The notes: generated from the letters alone by a model not told the origin. A stretch of DNA of 64,000 bases from JAWLFI01 sp964627995 (GCA_964627995.1 CAZVLN010000003.1:55462-119461), one strand, 5' to 3'. Counted from the first letter of the stretch, positions 42,368 to 51,660 are shown. Translations and numbers: made by a program.

Positions 42368-43891
42368 ATGGGAAAGGCAAGTGATCTTGAAATCTATTTT
42401 GATCAGTTTCGACAGCAAATTATAGGCGTAGATACTCGCATTCCCGCACCTAATAATGAGGATCGTCCTCTGATATATGCCGATTGGACCGCAAGCGGAA
42501 GAAATTATGCACCCATAGAGGAGGCCATTCGATCCCTCCTAATGCCTACTTTAGCTAATACACATACCGAAACAAATCATACGGGGCAGTCCACTACCTA
42601 CGCTTATAACATGGCCCGCAGGATTATAAAAAAAGAGGTGGGGGCAAACGAGAACGATGTGCTTCTGTCTTGCGGATCAGGAATGACAGGGGTAATAAAC
42701 AAATTTCAACGAATTTTGGGGTGGAAAATCCACGAGCGTTATCGTTCGAATATTGACATAGAGGAAAGCCAAAGACCTGTGGTTTTTATTACGCACATGG
42801 AACATCATTCCAACCAAACTAGCTGGCTGGAGACCATCGCTAAAGTGATTGTTGTGCCGCCAGATGCAGAAGGAAGAGTATCTGCTAAAGCTTTTGAGGA
42901 ATGCGTTGCTGAATATGCAAGCCGACCCTTTAAAATAGCGGCTATTACATCCTGTTCCAACGTTACGGGATTGATGACACCTTATACCGAGATTGCGCAA
43001 ATCATGCATCGCTTTGACGGGTATTGCTTTGTGGATTTTGCGTGCTCCGGGCCCTATGTTAATATCGACATGCATCCGAATATTCCCGGGGGAGATATTG
43101 ACGCTATATACTTTTCACCGCATAAGTTTCTAGGAGGACCGGGGAGCACAGGTGTTTTAGTATTCAATAATAAACTGTATAACAATAAGGTTCCGGATAA
43201 TCCCGGAGGTGGCACGGTTGATTGGACCAACCCTTGGGGTGAACATAAATACGTGGATGATATTGAAACCCGAGAGGATGGAGGCACCCCACCTTTTTTG
43301 CAAACGATTAAGGCAGCCATGTGCCTTGAACTGAAAAAAAGTATGGGCGTCGATCAGATTTTGAAGCGTGAAAAAGAACAGCTGGAGCTTATATGGAAGG
43401 AACTGGACGATATCCCCAACTTGCATATTTTGGCTGCTCAGCACCGAGAACGTTTGGGCGTAATTTCTTTTTATATTGAAGGCTTGCATTACCTCATGGG
43501 CGTTAAATTGCTCAATGACAAATTTGGTGTACAGACTCGTGGAGGGTGTTCATGTGCCGGTACATACGGACATTATTTGCTCAATGTAGACCCTCAAACA
43601 TCGCATTCTATTACAGATGCTATTTCACAAGGGAATTGTGCCAGCAAACCAGGGTGGATCCGAATGTCCATTCACCCCACAATGCGAAATACTGAAATCA
43701 ACTACATTGTCCGGGCGATTCGTCAGCTTTGTCAGAACTTTCCAGAATGGCAAAAAGAATACGATGTAGATTGGTCGAGTAACACCATTAAACCTAAAGA
43801 CCCAACAGATGAAGCTGCCTTAAAGGAACGTGTTGAAAATTTATTTCAAAGGGTCACTGAACGCACTCAGCCCCTTCTAGATATATTCTAA
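42368..43891 (+). CDS. Class-V aminotransferase-fold PLP enzyme (SufS-like)
   Basis: The 507-residue protein belongs to the class-V fold: YADWTASGR at the start, NTHTETNHTG, MEHHSNQTSW, VDFACSGPYVNIDM with the PLP-binding Asp, and SPHKFLGGPGSTG with the PLP lysine. A TRGGCSCAGTYGHYLL segment places cysteines where cysteine desulfurases have their reactive Cys. It is about 100 residues longer than SufS, mostly through loops around 290-330 and a charged C-terminus. The reaction is not assigned; cysteine desulfurase-like chemistry is possible. A TATATTTA sequence at 42335-42342 may be its promoter. The PAS-UbiA gene follows 19 bases later. Confidence 0.83.
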   Translation: MGKASDLEIYFDQFRQQIIGVDTRIPAPNNEDRPLIYADWTASGRNYAPIEEAIRSLLMPTLANTHTETNHTGQSTTYAYNMARRIIKKEVGANENDVLLSCGSGMTGVINKFQRILGWKIHERYRSNIDIEESQRPVVFITHMEHHSNQTSWLETIAKVIVVPPDAEGRVSAKAFEECVAEYASRPFKIAAITSCSNVTGLMTPYTEIAQIMHRFDGYCFVDFACSGPYVNIDMHPNIPGGDIDAIYFSPHKFLGGPGSTGVLVFNNKLYNNKVPDNPGGGTVDWTNPWGEHKYVDDIETREDGGTPPFLQTIKAAMCLELKKSMGVDQILKREKEQLELIWKELDDIPNLHILAAQHRERLGVISFYIEGLHYLMGVKLLNDKFGVQTRGGCSCAGTYGHYLLNVDPQTSHSITDAISQGNCASKPGWIRMSIHPTMRNTEINYIVRAIRQLCQNFPEWQKEYDVDWSSNTIKPKDPTDEAALKERVENLFQRVTERTQPLLDIF

Positions 43892-43910
43892 TTCACCTCA
43901 AATTTATATT

Positions 43911-45188
43911 ATGAAAAGTGTTATCACATGCGATACAGAGGGCATTATCGAAACCTTTAATGCAGGAGCGGAAGAAATGTTTGAATACGAACGACAGGAA
44001 GTAGTGGGGAGTAAAAGAGTTTCTCTATTCTCACCTGGTGAAATTGTTCTGCAGAACGTAGGCACCTGGCTAAGCGAAGCCGCCCAAAATGGGGAGTACG
44101 TTGCAGAAACCATATTTATCCGAAAATCCGGAGAGGAGTTTCCGGCCCGAATTCGAATTACACCTACATACAAGCATGGCAAACAGCAGGGCATGACGGG
44201 ATATTGCGGGGTGACAGAAGAGCTCGATGAGCCGGTAGAGGTCCCCATTAAATGGACGACCTATCTCATCAAGGCTCTGGCCATTACACGCATGCCTTTT
44301 CTTTCTGCTGTTATTGCACCGGCTTTTGTTGCGGGAGCCTTCGCCTATCAGTATGGGCTAGACAGCACTGCTTTTTCCACCTCTCTTTTTGTATGGACTG
44401 TCCTTGGCTTAGCTTTACTGCATTTATCGAGTAATCTATTCAACGATTACTTTGATGTGAAGGACGGCACGGACGGAGCAAATGATAACTATTTCACTCA
44501 GTTTACCGGAGGAAGCAGAGCCATTGAACTGCGCTTAATTGATTTGAAGGGCACCTGGCGCTTAGCCATGACCCTTTTGATCGCGGCTGTGGCTATCGGC
44601 CTGTATCTAACTTTTAGGACAGACTACATTACTTTACTGATTGGTCTGAGTGGGGCGGCAATTGGGTATTTTTACACGGCGCCACCTGTTCGATTAGTTG
44701 CGCGAAAAGGCCTCGGTGAACTATCTATCGCACTGGCTTTTGGTTGCTTAGTTACGCTAGGAACCTATTATGTATTAGCTCAAGAACTGAGCATGCTTGC
44801 TTTCTGGGTTGGCTTGCCGGCGGGCCTTCTTACAGCAAATATCCTACTTATCAATGAGTTTCCAGATGCCGCTTCAGATGAAAAGACAGGTAAAAACCAT
44901 TTGGTCGTAACCTATGGAAAAAAGAGAAGTGTTCTGATTTATTTCGGGATTCTTCTGGCGGCTGTGCTGACCTATATCGGATTGTATTTTGCTTTGGGCG
45001 ATCAGAACCTATTAATCTTAGGGGTTGCTGCTTATACCGCTGTTTTTGGAGCCTATATTTTTCGGAATATAAAGCGCGATTACGATTCCAGAGCCTTGGT
45101 CCAATCAAACATTCATACGATTATCTTGAGTGCGACAAGTACTTTTTTATTTGCATTAAGCCTAATCTTGGGTCCGTTATGGATGTAA
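43911..45188 (+). CDS. PAS domain-UbiA prenyltransferase fusion
   Basis: The 425-residue product joins two domains that normally occur apart. Residues about 1-105 are a PAS domain (ITCDTEGIIETFNAGAEEMF, YERQEVVGS, IFIRKSGEEFPARI, GYCGVTEELDE). Residues about 115-425 are a UbiA-type membrane prenyltransferase with about eight helices and both aspartate motifs: NDYFDVKDGTD (178-188) and NEFPDAASDEKTGK (315-328), closest in pattern to MenA-like enzymes. The acceptor aromatic is unknown. The frame is continuous through the junction and the PAS start follows the upstream gene by 19 bases, so this is not a missed stop between two genes. Confidence 0.88.
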   Translation: MKSVITCDTEGIIETFNAGAEEMFEYERQEVVGSKRVSLFSPGEIVLQNVGTWLSEAAQNGEYVAETIFIRKSGEEFPARIRITPTYKHGKQQGMTGYCGVTEELDEPVEVPIKWTTYLIKALAITRMPFLSAVIAPAFVAGAFAYQYGLDSTAFSTSLFVWTVLGLALLHLSSNLFNDYFDVKDGTDGANDNYFTQFTGGSRAIELRLIDLKGTWRLAMTLLIAAVAIGLYLTFRTDYITLLIGLSGAAIGYFYTAPPVRLVARKGLGELSIALAFGCLVTLGTYYVLAQELSMLAFWVGLPAGLLTANILLINEFPDAASDEKTGKNHLVVTYGKKRSVLIYFGILLAAVLTYIGLYFALGDQNLLILGVAAYTAVFGAYIFRNIKRDYDSRALVQSNIHTIILSATSTFLFALSLILGPLWM

Positions 45189-45245
45189 AGCCGAAGTTCA
45201 TCAACTATTTTTCTCTGAGGACATTAGATTGATAAATAGATAATT

Positions 45246-45491
45246 ATGTGGAAAGAAAAAGACGACACTTTACAAGCTAAGTTTACATTTAATGATTTCA
45301 AAGAAGCATTTGCCTTTATGAGCCGTGTCGCTTTTGAAGCTGAAGCTCAGCAACACCATCCCAATTGGACAAATGTATATAATACGGTAGAATTTGCGCT
45401 AAATACGCATGATGCCGGAGATATTGTAACCGATAAAGATCGAAAGTTAGCGGATACCATAGACGATATTTATGAATCCATGAGCTCATGA
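45246..45491 (+). CDS. 4a-hydroxytetrahydrobiopterin dehydratase (PCD/DCoH family)
   Basis: The 81-residue protein matches pterin-4a-carbinolamine dehydratase: FTFNDFKEAFAFMSRVAFEAE, the active-site QQHHPNW (about residues 36-42), YNTVEFALNTHDAGDIVTDKD and LADTID at the end. The enzyme recycles the pterin cofactor of aromatic amino acid hydroxylases; no phenylalanine hydroxylase gene is in the window. It is slightly shorter than typical members (95-105 residues), lacking some N-terminal residues. It overlaps the methionine aminotransferase gene by 4 bases (ATGA). Confidence 0.92.
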   Translation: MWKEKDDTLQAKFTFNDFKEAFAFMSRVAFEAEAQQHHPNWTNVYNTVEFALNTHDAGDIVTDKDRKLADTIDDIYESMSS

Positions 45492-46636
45492 TCCGAAGCA
45501 AATTAGGTAGTACCGGAGAGAGCATTTTTTCGGTGATGACAGCGCTCGCCAATTCCCATGATGCGATTAACTTAGCGCAGGGCTTTCCCGGATTCGAGCC
45601 GGATGCACGGATTTTTGATTTTACTCGAGCGGCTATGGATAATGGTGAAAACCAGTACGCACCGATGAGGGGCATGCCCGAGCTAAATGCATTCCTGTGC
45701 CAAATGCTTAATGATGCCCACAAGACCAATCTTCACCCCGACAAAAACCTGACGATAACGGCGGGCGCCACTCAAGCTATTTTTACAGCTATATCTGCCT
45801 TGGTGAATCCGGGCGATGAAGTTATCGTATTTGATCCCGCTTACGACTGTTATAAACCAGCCATTAAGTTGGCGGGTGGGAAAGTGCGCTCTATCTCGCT
45901 CGATGATTCCTTTCAGATTCCGTGGGATCAGTTTGCCGATGCTTTGTCGGATCATACAAGGCTTGTTATTGTAAATACACCCCACAATCCGGGTGGAACG
46001 ACCTTTACTGAGGCAGACTGGGAACGTTTGGCGAGCCTGATTGAAAATAAACCTACCTTGGTCCTGAGTGATGAGGTCTATCACGAAATGACGTTTGACG
46101 GGCGCGTACATCATAGCGTATTAGCTTGTTCGGCACTTCAGGAGCGTGCACTTGCCACCTACTCCTTCGGCAAAAGTTTTCATATAACCGGCTGGAAAGT
46201 GGGTTATATCGCCGGTGCAGAAAATCTGATGCGGGAATACCATAAGGTTCACCAATACAATGTATTTTCAGTTCATAGGCCAAGTCAGGTGGGGCTATTA
46301 CACTACATGCAACAGGCGCCCGGAGTCCGCGATGAAATTGCTCCATTTTATCAAAAAAAGCGAGATGTTTTATTTGAAGCCCTTGCAGATACACCTCTGC
46401 GCCCTCGGCCTTGTCAGGGCAGTTATTTTGGACTGTTCGATTACAGAGAACTCAGTCAGGAACCCGACGTAGAATTTGCACACCGCCTCACTCGAGAGGC
46501 AGGGGTCGCCACCATTCCCATTTCGGTGTTTTATGAAACGCCGCCAGATCAACATCTTATTCGGATCTGTTTTGCTAAAAAAGATAAAACGCTTAGGCAA
46601 GCTGCCGATCAATTGCGCCGGTATTGTCAATCGTAA
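45488..46636 (+). CDS. Methionine aminotransferase (class I, YbdL-like)
   Basis: The 382-residue PLP enzyme has INLAQGFPGFEPD, QYAPMRGMPELN, ITAGATQAIFTAI, NTPHNPGGT, VLSDEVYHEM and SFGKSFHITGWKVGY with the PLP lysine, which together match the methionine/glutamine aminotransferase group (YbdL, kynurenine aminotransferase III-like) that transaminates ketomethiobutyrate or aromatic keto acids. It is translationally coupled to the pterin dehydratase gene, suggesting a link to aromatic amino acid turnover. A dispersed repeat lies downstream. Confidence 0.9.
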   Translation: MIRSKLGSTGESIFSVMTALANSHDAINLAQGFPGFEPDARIFDFTRAAMDNGENQYAPMRGMPELNAFLCQMLNDAHKTNLHPDKNLTITAGATQAIFTAISALVNPGDEVIVFDPAYDCYKPAIKLAGGKVRSISLDDSFQIPWDQFADALSDHTRLVIVNTPHNPGGTTFTEADWERLASLIENKPTLVLSDEVYHEMTFDGRVHHSVLACSALQERALATYSFGKSFHITGWKVGYIAGAENLMREYHKVHQYNVFSVHRPSQVGLLHYMQQAPGVRDEIAPFYQKKRDVLFEALADTPLRPRPCQGSYFGLFDYRELSQEPDVEFAHRLTREAGVATIPISVFYETPPDQHLIRICFAKKDKTLRQAADQLRRYCQS

Positions 46637-46690
46637 ATAAAAATAGCTGTTGCCAGGACCATAGTTATAAAGATTTTTTTAATTTTTTTT

Positions 46691-46820
46691 GGGCGGTCCC
46701 CGAGGATCCACCGGACGGTGGATCCTCGAGGGCGCTGCGTTCGGGGGTTCCGTCCTCGAGGTCACCTGTGGCGACCCTCGGGACAGCCAGCAAAGCTGTC
46801 TCCCCTTCCATCGCTACCGC
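46691..46820 (+). repeat. Dispersed intergenic repeat, copy A
   Basis: The 130-base element starts GGGCGGTCCCCGAGGATCCA, forms a hairpin GATCCACC-GGAC-GGTGGATC, continues with CTCGAGGGCGCTGCGTTCGG and ends ATCGCTACCGC. The copy at 33189-33316 is its inverted relative with many shared blocks in the same order; a looser relative is at 23880-24060. Confidence 0.8.
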
Positions 46821-46947
46821 ATATCATATAGCTTCCGAAAGGGTTTGAATAGCCTTTTATGCAACTGCAGGAAGATGTTTTTGCAAAAGAATGAATTGAA
46901 TGTTTACTAGAATTCACGATTTGGGAAAATAGATGTCAATTTTTTCC

Positions 46948-46955
46948 TATCTTTC
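46948..46955 (+). promoter_or_regulatory. Probable promoter -7 box TATCTTTC
   Basis: One mismatch to TAnnTTTG, 20 bases before ATG 46976 of the DUF427 gene. Confidence 0.4.
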
Positions 46956-46975
46956 TAACAGCAAAAAGATTTAGC

Positions 46976-47344
46976 ATGCGACTCATCAACCCCAATGACC
47001 CCAACCATTTCGCTATTTTTCGGAAAAGCAACAAGCATATTCGAATCCGAGTCGAGGATATGCTATTGGCAGAGACCTATGCACCGATAATCCTAAATGA
47101 ACGTGGTAGAACGCTTTACGATACAGTGTATTACATACCTAAAAGCGATGTTTACGTGCGCATGCATGAGAAATCGGGCGGCCGTACTCAATGTCCGATA
47201 AAAGGTACAGCTTTTACCTGGTCCTGGAGTGGCATTTCCGATTTAGCCTGGAGCTATGAAGAGCCATTACCAGCCGCTAAGGAGCTTGAAGGGTATATTG
47301 CTTTCAATTTAGAATATGCAGATATGGCCTTATTATGTGCCTAA
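46976..47344 (+). CDS. DUF427 domain protein
   Basis: The 122-residue protein matches DUF427: IRIRVEDMLLAETYAPIILNERG, YDTVYYIPKSDVYV, RTQCPIKGTAFTWSW with the family's CPxKG motif, and a tail with WSYEEPL and FNLEYADM. It is a small soluble beta-rich domain of unknown function, compact and complete here. It is monocistronic, with a -7 box 20 bases upstream and a 230-base spacer before the convergent S9 peptidase gene; that spacer contains no gene. Confidence 0.87.
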   Translation: MRLINPNDPNHFAIFRKSNKHIRIRVEDMLLAETYAPIILNERGRTLYDTVYYIPKSDVYVRMHEKSGGRTQCPIKGTAFTWSWSGISDLAWSYEEPLPAAKELEGYIAFNLEYADMALLCA

Positions 47345-47573
47345 GTGCTTAAGCAAAAAGTGCTGCAATATCATCTCACTTTTATTCACCTACAGATAAA
47401 TCTTGTTAAAGTAGTCGTTTGTCGGAATGCCATTTAAAAATTGAGCACTCATAATTAGTGAGCGATTAATCCTGTTGCCTCAATAATACTTTTATAAGCT
47501 CAATTTGTGCGTGAGCACCCGCCCATAGCGACACCCATGAAATGGGTGGCACGCCCTAAAAGACAGAAAAAAA

Positions 47574-49475
47574 TTAAAGCGTTTCGTACAGCCAACGGAA
47601 AAATTCGCGCTGCCAGGCAATTCCATTTTGAGGAGACAAAATCCAATGATTCTCTTCCGGAAAGAGAACAAATCGACTTTCTATACCTTGGAGCTGAGCA
47701 GCCTGGAAGGCCTCCTGGCTCTGTCCTATGGGAACCCGATAATCTTTGCCGCCCTGTGTAATCAAAATGGGTGTATTCCATTGATCGACCCGACGGATGG
47801 GGTTAAAGTCGCTGTAGCTTTTCTGAGCAGCGGCATTATTTTTTTCCCAATAAGGTCCTCCAATATCCCAATTGACGAAAAAGAGTTCTTCTGTTGTTCC
47901 GTACATACTTTCCAGATTGAAAACACCGGCATGGGCAATAAATGTGCGGAATCGGTTTTCGTGTATTCCCGCTAATTGAAATACGGAATAGCCTCCATAA
48001 CTCGCTCCCACTGCTCCTAGGCGATTCTTGTCTACAAAAGGTTCTTGAGCCAGAGCATCTATGGCTGTGAGGTAATCGGCCATGGCCTGACCGCCCCAAT
48101 CCTTACTGATTTGGGCATTCCACTCAACCCCATGACCGGGCATACCGCGACGGTTGGGCGCCACAATAATATAACCTTGAGCTGCCATGAGTTGGAAATT
48201 CCAACGGAAAGAGTAGAACTGACTGAGCGCTCCCTGCGGCCCGCCCTGACAATATAAAATGGTGGGGTAGGTCAATTCGGGATCAAAGTCGGGGGGATAG
48301 ATCACCCAGGTCAGCATTTCTTTACCATCTGTAGTGGGGATCCACCGCTCCTCAACCCGGCTCTTTGAAATACCAGCGTATGCTTTTGCGTTGACGCGGC
48401 TTAACGGCAGCCAACTATTAGATTTGGGTTTGTATAGAAAGATTTCACTCGCGTGATTAAAGTCGCGTCGAGTCACAATTAGCCCTTCATCATGTTCAGC
48501 TACTAAGGATGTGACATCAAAAGATCCTGATGTGATCTGACGGATGGGTTGCCCTTTGGGAGTATCCCGATTAAAAGGAATGGAGAAAAGCTGGACGGTT
48601 CCTTTCCAGGCCGCAGTAAAATAAATGTTTTGCCCATTGGAGGACCAATAAAAACTCCGAACGGTTTCATCCCAGTGGGCAGTCAGATTGTGGTCGATAC
48701 CATCTACACGTAATATGATATCGTTTTTATCGGACTCGTATCCCTCGCGTTTCATTTGCAGCCAGCTTAGATGTCCTTGTGGGGAGAAGGCAGGTGCTTG
48801 ATCATAACCCGTATTATAAGACGTTAAATTTTCAGTTTCTTTTCGGTCTATATGATAGGCGTAAATATCTGTATTGGTACTTAGGGCATAAGCTGTCCCC
48901 GTTTTCTTTTTTGCCACATACAAAATCTGCTTTCCGTCAGGTGACCATATATAATCCTCGGGTCCACCAAACGGACTTTGTGGGCAATGGTAAGGTTCGC
49001 CGGCCATAATATCCACAGCCTGCTCTGTGTCGCCCTGCAGGGGGCGGTAGAATACATGCTGAAAATAGCCTTCCTCTTCGTGATCCCAATGGCGGTAGGC
49101 AAGGTCATCCCATACGTAGCCGTGGGCTTCCGGTAAGTCGGGATAGCGATGGGAAGCTTTCACTTTCTCAACCAGTACGTTCTCATTGTATAAAACATAT
49201 TTTTCGTTGGGGGAATATTTTTTATTATCCGGTGCCTTGTCAAGCATACGACGGGTTCCGCCAGTGGCAGCCACCCGGTAATACTGAGTGACAAAATCAT
49301 TGCTATCTACCCTCGGGTGGGATACCCGATAGTCTATAGAATCCCCGTCTGGAGAGAGGCCCATAGGACTGACGCGACCGAGAGACCACAATTTTTCAGG
49401 GCTGAGGGGCTCCGTTTGTGATATTAAACTGGGTAAACAGGAGAAAGAGATTAATGCAATAAGGAAAAGCCGCAT
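47574..49475 (-). CDS. S9 family (prolyl oligopeptidase-type) peptidase
   Basis: The 633-residue exported peptidase has a signal peptide (MRLFLIALISFSCLPSLIS), a WD40-like beta-propeller (about 30-390; repeats such as YIWSPDGKQILYVAKKK and FYWSSNGQNIYFTAAWKG), and an alpha/beta hydrolase domain with YCQGGPQG, nucleophile serine 492 in GASYGGY, and the Asp (GGKDYRVP) and His (EENHWI) of the triad. This architecture is that of DPP5/acylaminoacyl peptidases that remove dipeptides or acyl residues in the periplasm. It is transcribed alone. Confidence 0.92.
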   Translation of the reverse strand: MRLFLIALISFSCLPSLISQTEPLSPEKLWSLGRVSPMGLSPDGDSIDYRVSHPRVDSNDFVTQYYRVAATGGTRRMLDKAPDNKKYSPNEKYVLYNENVLVEKVKASHRYPDLPEAHGYVWDDLAYRHWDHEEEGYFQHVFYRPLQGDTEQAVDIMAGEPYHCPQSPFGGPEDYIWSPDGKQILYVAKKKTGTAYALSTNTDIYAYHIDRKETENLTSYNTGYDQAPAFSPQGHLSWLQMKREGYESDKNDIILRVDGIDHNLTAHWDETVRSFYWSSNGQNIYFTAAWKGTVQLFSIPFNRDTPKGQPIRQITSGSFDVTSLVAEHDEGLIVTRRDFNHASEIFLYKPKSNSWLPLSRVNAKAYAGISKSRVEERWIPTTDGKEMLTWVIYPPDFDPELTYPTILYCQGGPQGALSQFYSFRWNFQLMAAQGYIIVAPNRRGMPGHGVEWNAQISKDWGGQAMADYLTAIDALAQEPFVDKNRLGAVGASYGGYSVFQLAGIHENRFRTFIAHAGVFNLESMYGTTEELFFVNWDIGGPYWEKNNAAAQKSYSDFNPIRRVDQWNTPILITQGGKDYRVPIGQSQEAFQAAQLQGIESRFVLFPEENHWILSPQNGIAWQREFFRWLYETL

Positions 49476-49611
49476 ATTTTAAGTGTTTTACTTGATCCAT
49501 AAAAATAGAAATTTATCTGTTAACACTATTGCCATTAGTCTGCTAAGGTCGAGAATAAGTGAAGCGAATGAACTTTTTTCACAATGGTGAGGGTGAACCG
49601 TGGATAGACTG

Positions 49612-49619
49612 TATCTTTG
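49612..49619 (+). promoter_or_regulatory. Promoter -7 box TATCTTTG (serS)
   Basis: Perfect TAnnTTTG followed by C, 27 bases before ATG 49647 of serS. Confidence 0.6.
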
Positions 49620-49646
49620 CGTATATTTTCAATTTGATAAGACATT

Positions 49647-50924
49647 ATGATCGAATTACAGCTATTTGAACAACAACCGGATCGCATTATTGAAAGTCTG
49701 ACCAAGCGAGGCTTTGCAGACGGCGAAGCCCGTGTAGAGCAGGTACGGAAACTTAATGGTAAACGAAAAGAACTGCAAGCTTCCTACGACCAGCAAAAGG
49801 CCGAATCAAATCGCATTTCCAAAGAAATTGGAGCGAAATATCGGGAAGGAGCAACAGAGGAAGCCGAAAAGTTAAAAACGGAAGTTAGTGGCATGAAGAA
49901 GTCGCTTCAAGCGCTCGAGGAGCAGCATAAAAACGTGACCGAGCAATTGGAAAACCTTAGATTTGAGCTTCCCAATATATTAGATGAACGCGTACCTTCT
50001 GGCAACTCAGATGCAGATAATGAAGTGCTTCAGCCCTGGGAAGGGGATGCTAGTGCTTTAGAGCAAAAGGAAGCTGCCCATTGGGATTTAGGCGAATCTA
50101 TGGGACTTATTGATATGGCTCTAGGAGCTAAAATTTCCGGCTCCGGCTTTCCGGTTTTGCGTGGGCAGGCGGCAAAGCTTCAACGGGCGTTGATCTCGTT
50201 TTTTCTGGATAGGGCTACAGATGCTGGGTATACGGAATATGTACCTCCCTTGCTGGTAAATGCAGATTCTGCAAGAGGCACGGGCCAATTACCCGATAAA
50301 GAAGGACAAATGTATGAGGTACCTGCAGACGGTTTGTTTTTGATTCCTACTGCAGAAGTGCCTTTAACAAATATATATCGCGATGTAATTGTGGAAGAAG
50401 CACAGCTCCCACTAAAAATAACGGGTTACACTCCTTGTTTTCGGCGTGAAGCGGGCTCATACGGTTCGGAGGTAAAGGGTCTCAATCGCGTTCATCAATT
50501 TGACAAGGTAGAAATCGTTCGCGTGGAACACCCCGACCGATCATATGATGCTTTGGAGGAGATGATGAAGCATGTCAGCGGACTACTCGAAGATTTGGAG
50601 CTTCCATTTCGCGTACTTAGACTTTGCGGCGGGGACACAGGCTTTGCCGCTGCCATGACATATGACTTTGAAGTATATGCGGCTGGTCAAGATCGATGGT
50701 TGGAAGTCAGCTCTGTGTCTAATTTTGAAACCTTTCAGGCTGAGCGCTTACAGTTGCGTCTTCGCACAGAAAAGGGTAACGTATTGGCTCACACCTTGAA
50801 TGGGAGTGCTCTGGCTTTGGCACGCATTATCGCTTGCATTTTAGAAAATGGGCAATCCGATGAAGGAATTCGCATACCAAAAAAACTGATTCCATATACT
50901 GGGTTCGAACTAATTCGACGTTAA
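49647..50924 (+). CDS. serS: Seryl-tRNA synthetase
   Basis: SerS charges tRNA-Ser. The 425 residues comprise the N-terminal long coiled-coil arm (about 30-105, rich in K/E/Q heptads) and a class II catalytic core with LIPTAEVPLTNIYRD, motif 2 TPCFRREAGSYGSEVKGLNRVHQF, and motif 3 LNGSALALARIIACILEN. Length and order are standard. It starts at ATG 49647 behind a perfect promoter box, and is followed after 36 bases by the YugP-like protease gene, perhaps in one transcript. Confidence 0.97.
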   Translation: MIELQLFEQQPDRIIESLTKRGFADGEARVEQVRKLNGKRKELQASYDQQKAESNRISKEIGAKYREGATEEAEKLKTEVSGMKKSLQALEEQHKNVTEQLENLRFELPNILDERVPSGNSDADNEVLQPWEGDASALEQKEAAHWDLGESMGLIDMALGAKISGSGFPVLRGQAAKLQRALISFFLDRATDAGYTEYVPPLLVNADSARGTGQLPDKEGQMYEVPADGLFLIPTAEVPLTNIYRDVIVEEAQLPLKITGYTPCFRREAGSYGSEVKGLNRVHQFDKVEIVRVEHPDRSYDALEEMMKHVSGLLEDLELPFRVLRLCGGDTGFAAAMTYDFEVYAAGQDRWLEVSSVSNFETFQAERLQLRLRTEKGNVLAHTLNGSALALARIIACILENGQSDEGIRIPKKLIPYTGFELIRR

Positions 50925-50960
50925 TAGGGTTACTATAAGGCAACTAAAAACTGATTACTC

Positions 50961-51653
50961 ATGATGACATATTTTCTGATTATCGGCTTTTTCGCTATTG
51001 TTGGATTTATTGTTCAAAATAGATTAAAAAGCAAATTTAATAAATACAGCAAGCAAGCTTTGTATGCGGGTATGAGTGGGCGTGAGGTCGCTGAGGACAT
51101 GCTGCGCCACTATGGTATTGACGATGTTCAGGTCACACAAGGACAGGGATATTTAACGGATCACTACCATCCAGGTAAAAAGACCGTGAACTTGAGTCCT
51201 CAAGTTTACCAAGGTCGCAATATCGCAGCAGCGGCGGTAGCAGCTCATGAATGTGGACATGCCGTTCAGCATGCCACCTCCTATTCCTGGCTTGAAATGC
51301 GATCTACCTTAGTGCCTGTTGTGAGTTTTGCTAGCAATGCTCAGCAATGGCTTTTGTTGCTTGCTATCGGAGGCTTGGGCGGAGGGTTTCAAGCGGGGTC
51401 TACTATTCTTTTGCTAACTGTTATTGCTTTTGGGTTGACCACACTTTTTTCTTTAGTCACCCTACCTGTCGAGTTCGATGCAACAAAAAGAGGGCTCGTT
51501 TGGCTGAAGGAATCGGGCGTAACGGGTAACCAGAAAGAATACGATGGCGCAAAAGATGCTTTAAATTGGGCTGCCATGACCTATGTAGTAGCTGCATTAT
51601 CATCTTTGGCAATGACAGCCTGGTTGCTGCTTAGATTTCTTGGAAACGATTAA
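50961..51653 (+). CDS. YugP-like zinc metallopeptidase (membrane)
   Basis: The 230-residue protein has an N-terminal membrane helix, a conserved SGREVAEDMLRHYGI segment, HYHPGKKTVNLSPQVY, the zinc-binding AAHECGHAVQHA (HExxH type, about residue 98-107), then two further membrane segments (about 135-165 and 205-225) with LPVEFDATKRGL between them. This matches the neutral zinc metallopeptidase YugP family (DUF2268-unrelated; Pfam Zn_peptidase_2), whose substrates are unknown. It ends 38 bases before the frr start. Confidence 0.9.
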   Translation: MMTYFLIIGFFAIVGFIVQNRLKSKFNKYSKQALYAGMSGREVAEDMLRHYGIDDVQVTQGQGYLTDHYHPGKKTVNLSPQVYQGRNIAAAAVAAHECGHAVQHATSYSWLEMRSTLVPVVSFASNAQQWLLLLAIGGLGGGFQAGSTILLLTVIAFGLTTLFSLVTLPVEFDATKRGLVWLKESGVTGNQKEYDGAKDALNWAAMTYVVAALSSLAMTAWLLLRFLGND

Positions 51654-51660
51654 AAATTCC

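Larger units (their letters stand above)
46637..46975. other. Intergenic region holding repeat copy A
   Basis: The region contains the GC-rich repeat 46691-46820, an AT-rich run before it and a -7-like box TATCTTTC at 46948-46955 ahead of the DUF427 gene. Frames of 73-74 codons through the repeat are not considered genes. Confidence 0.6.

Noticed and set aside
46624..46910. Two frames of 73-74 codons after the methionine aminotransferase
   Set aside because: They run through repeat copy A, whose inverted relative at 33.2 kb is also non-coding.
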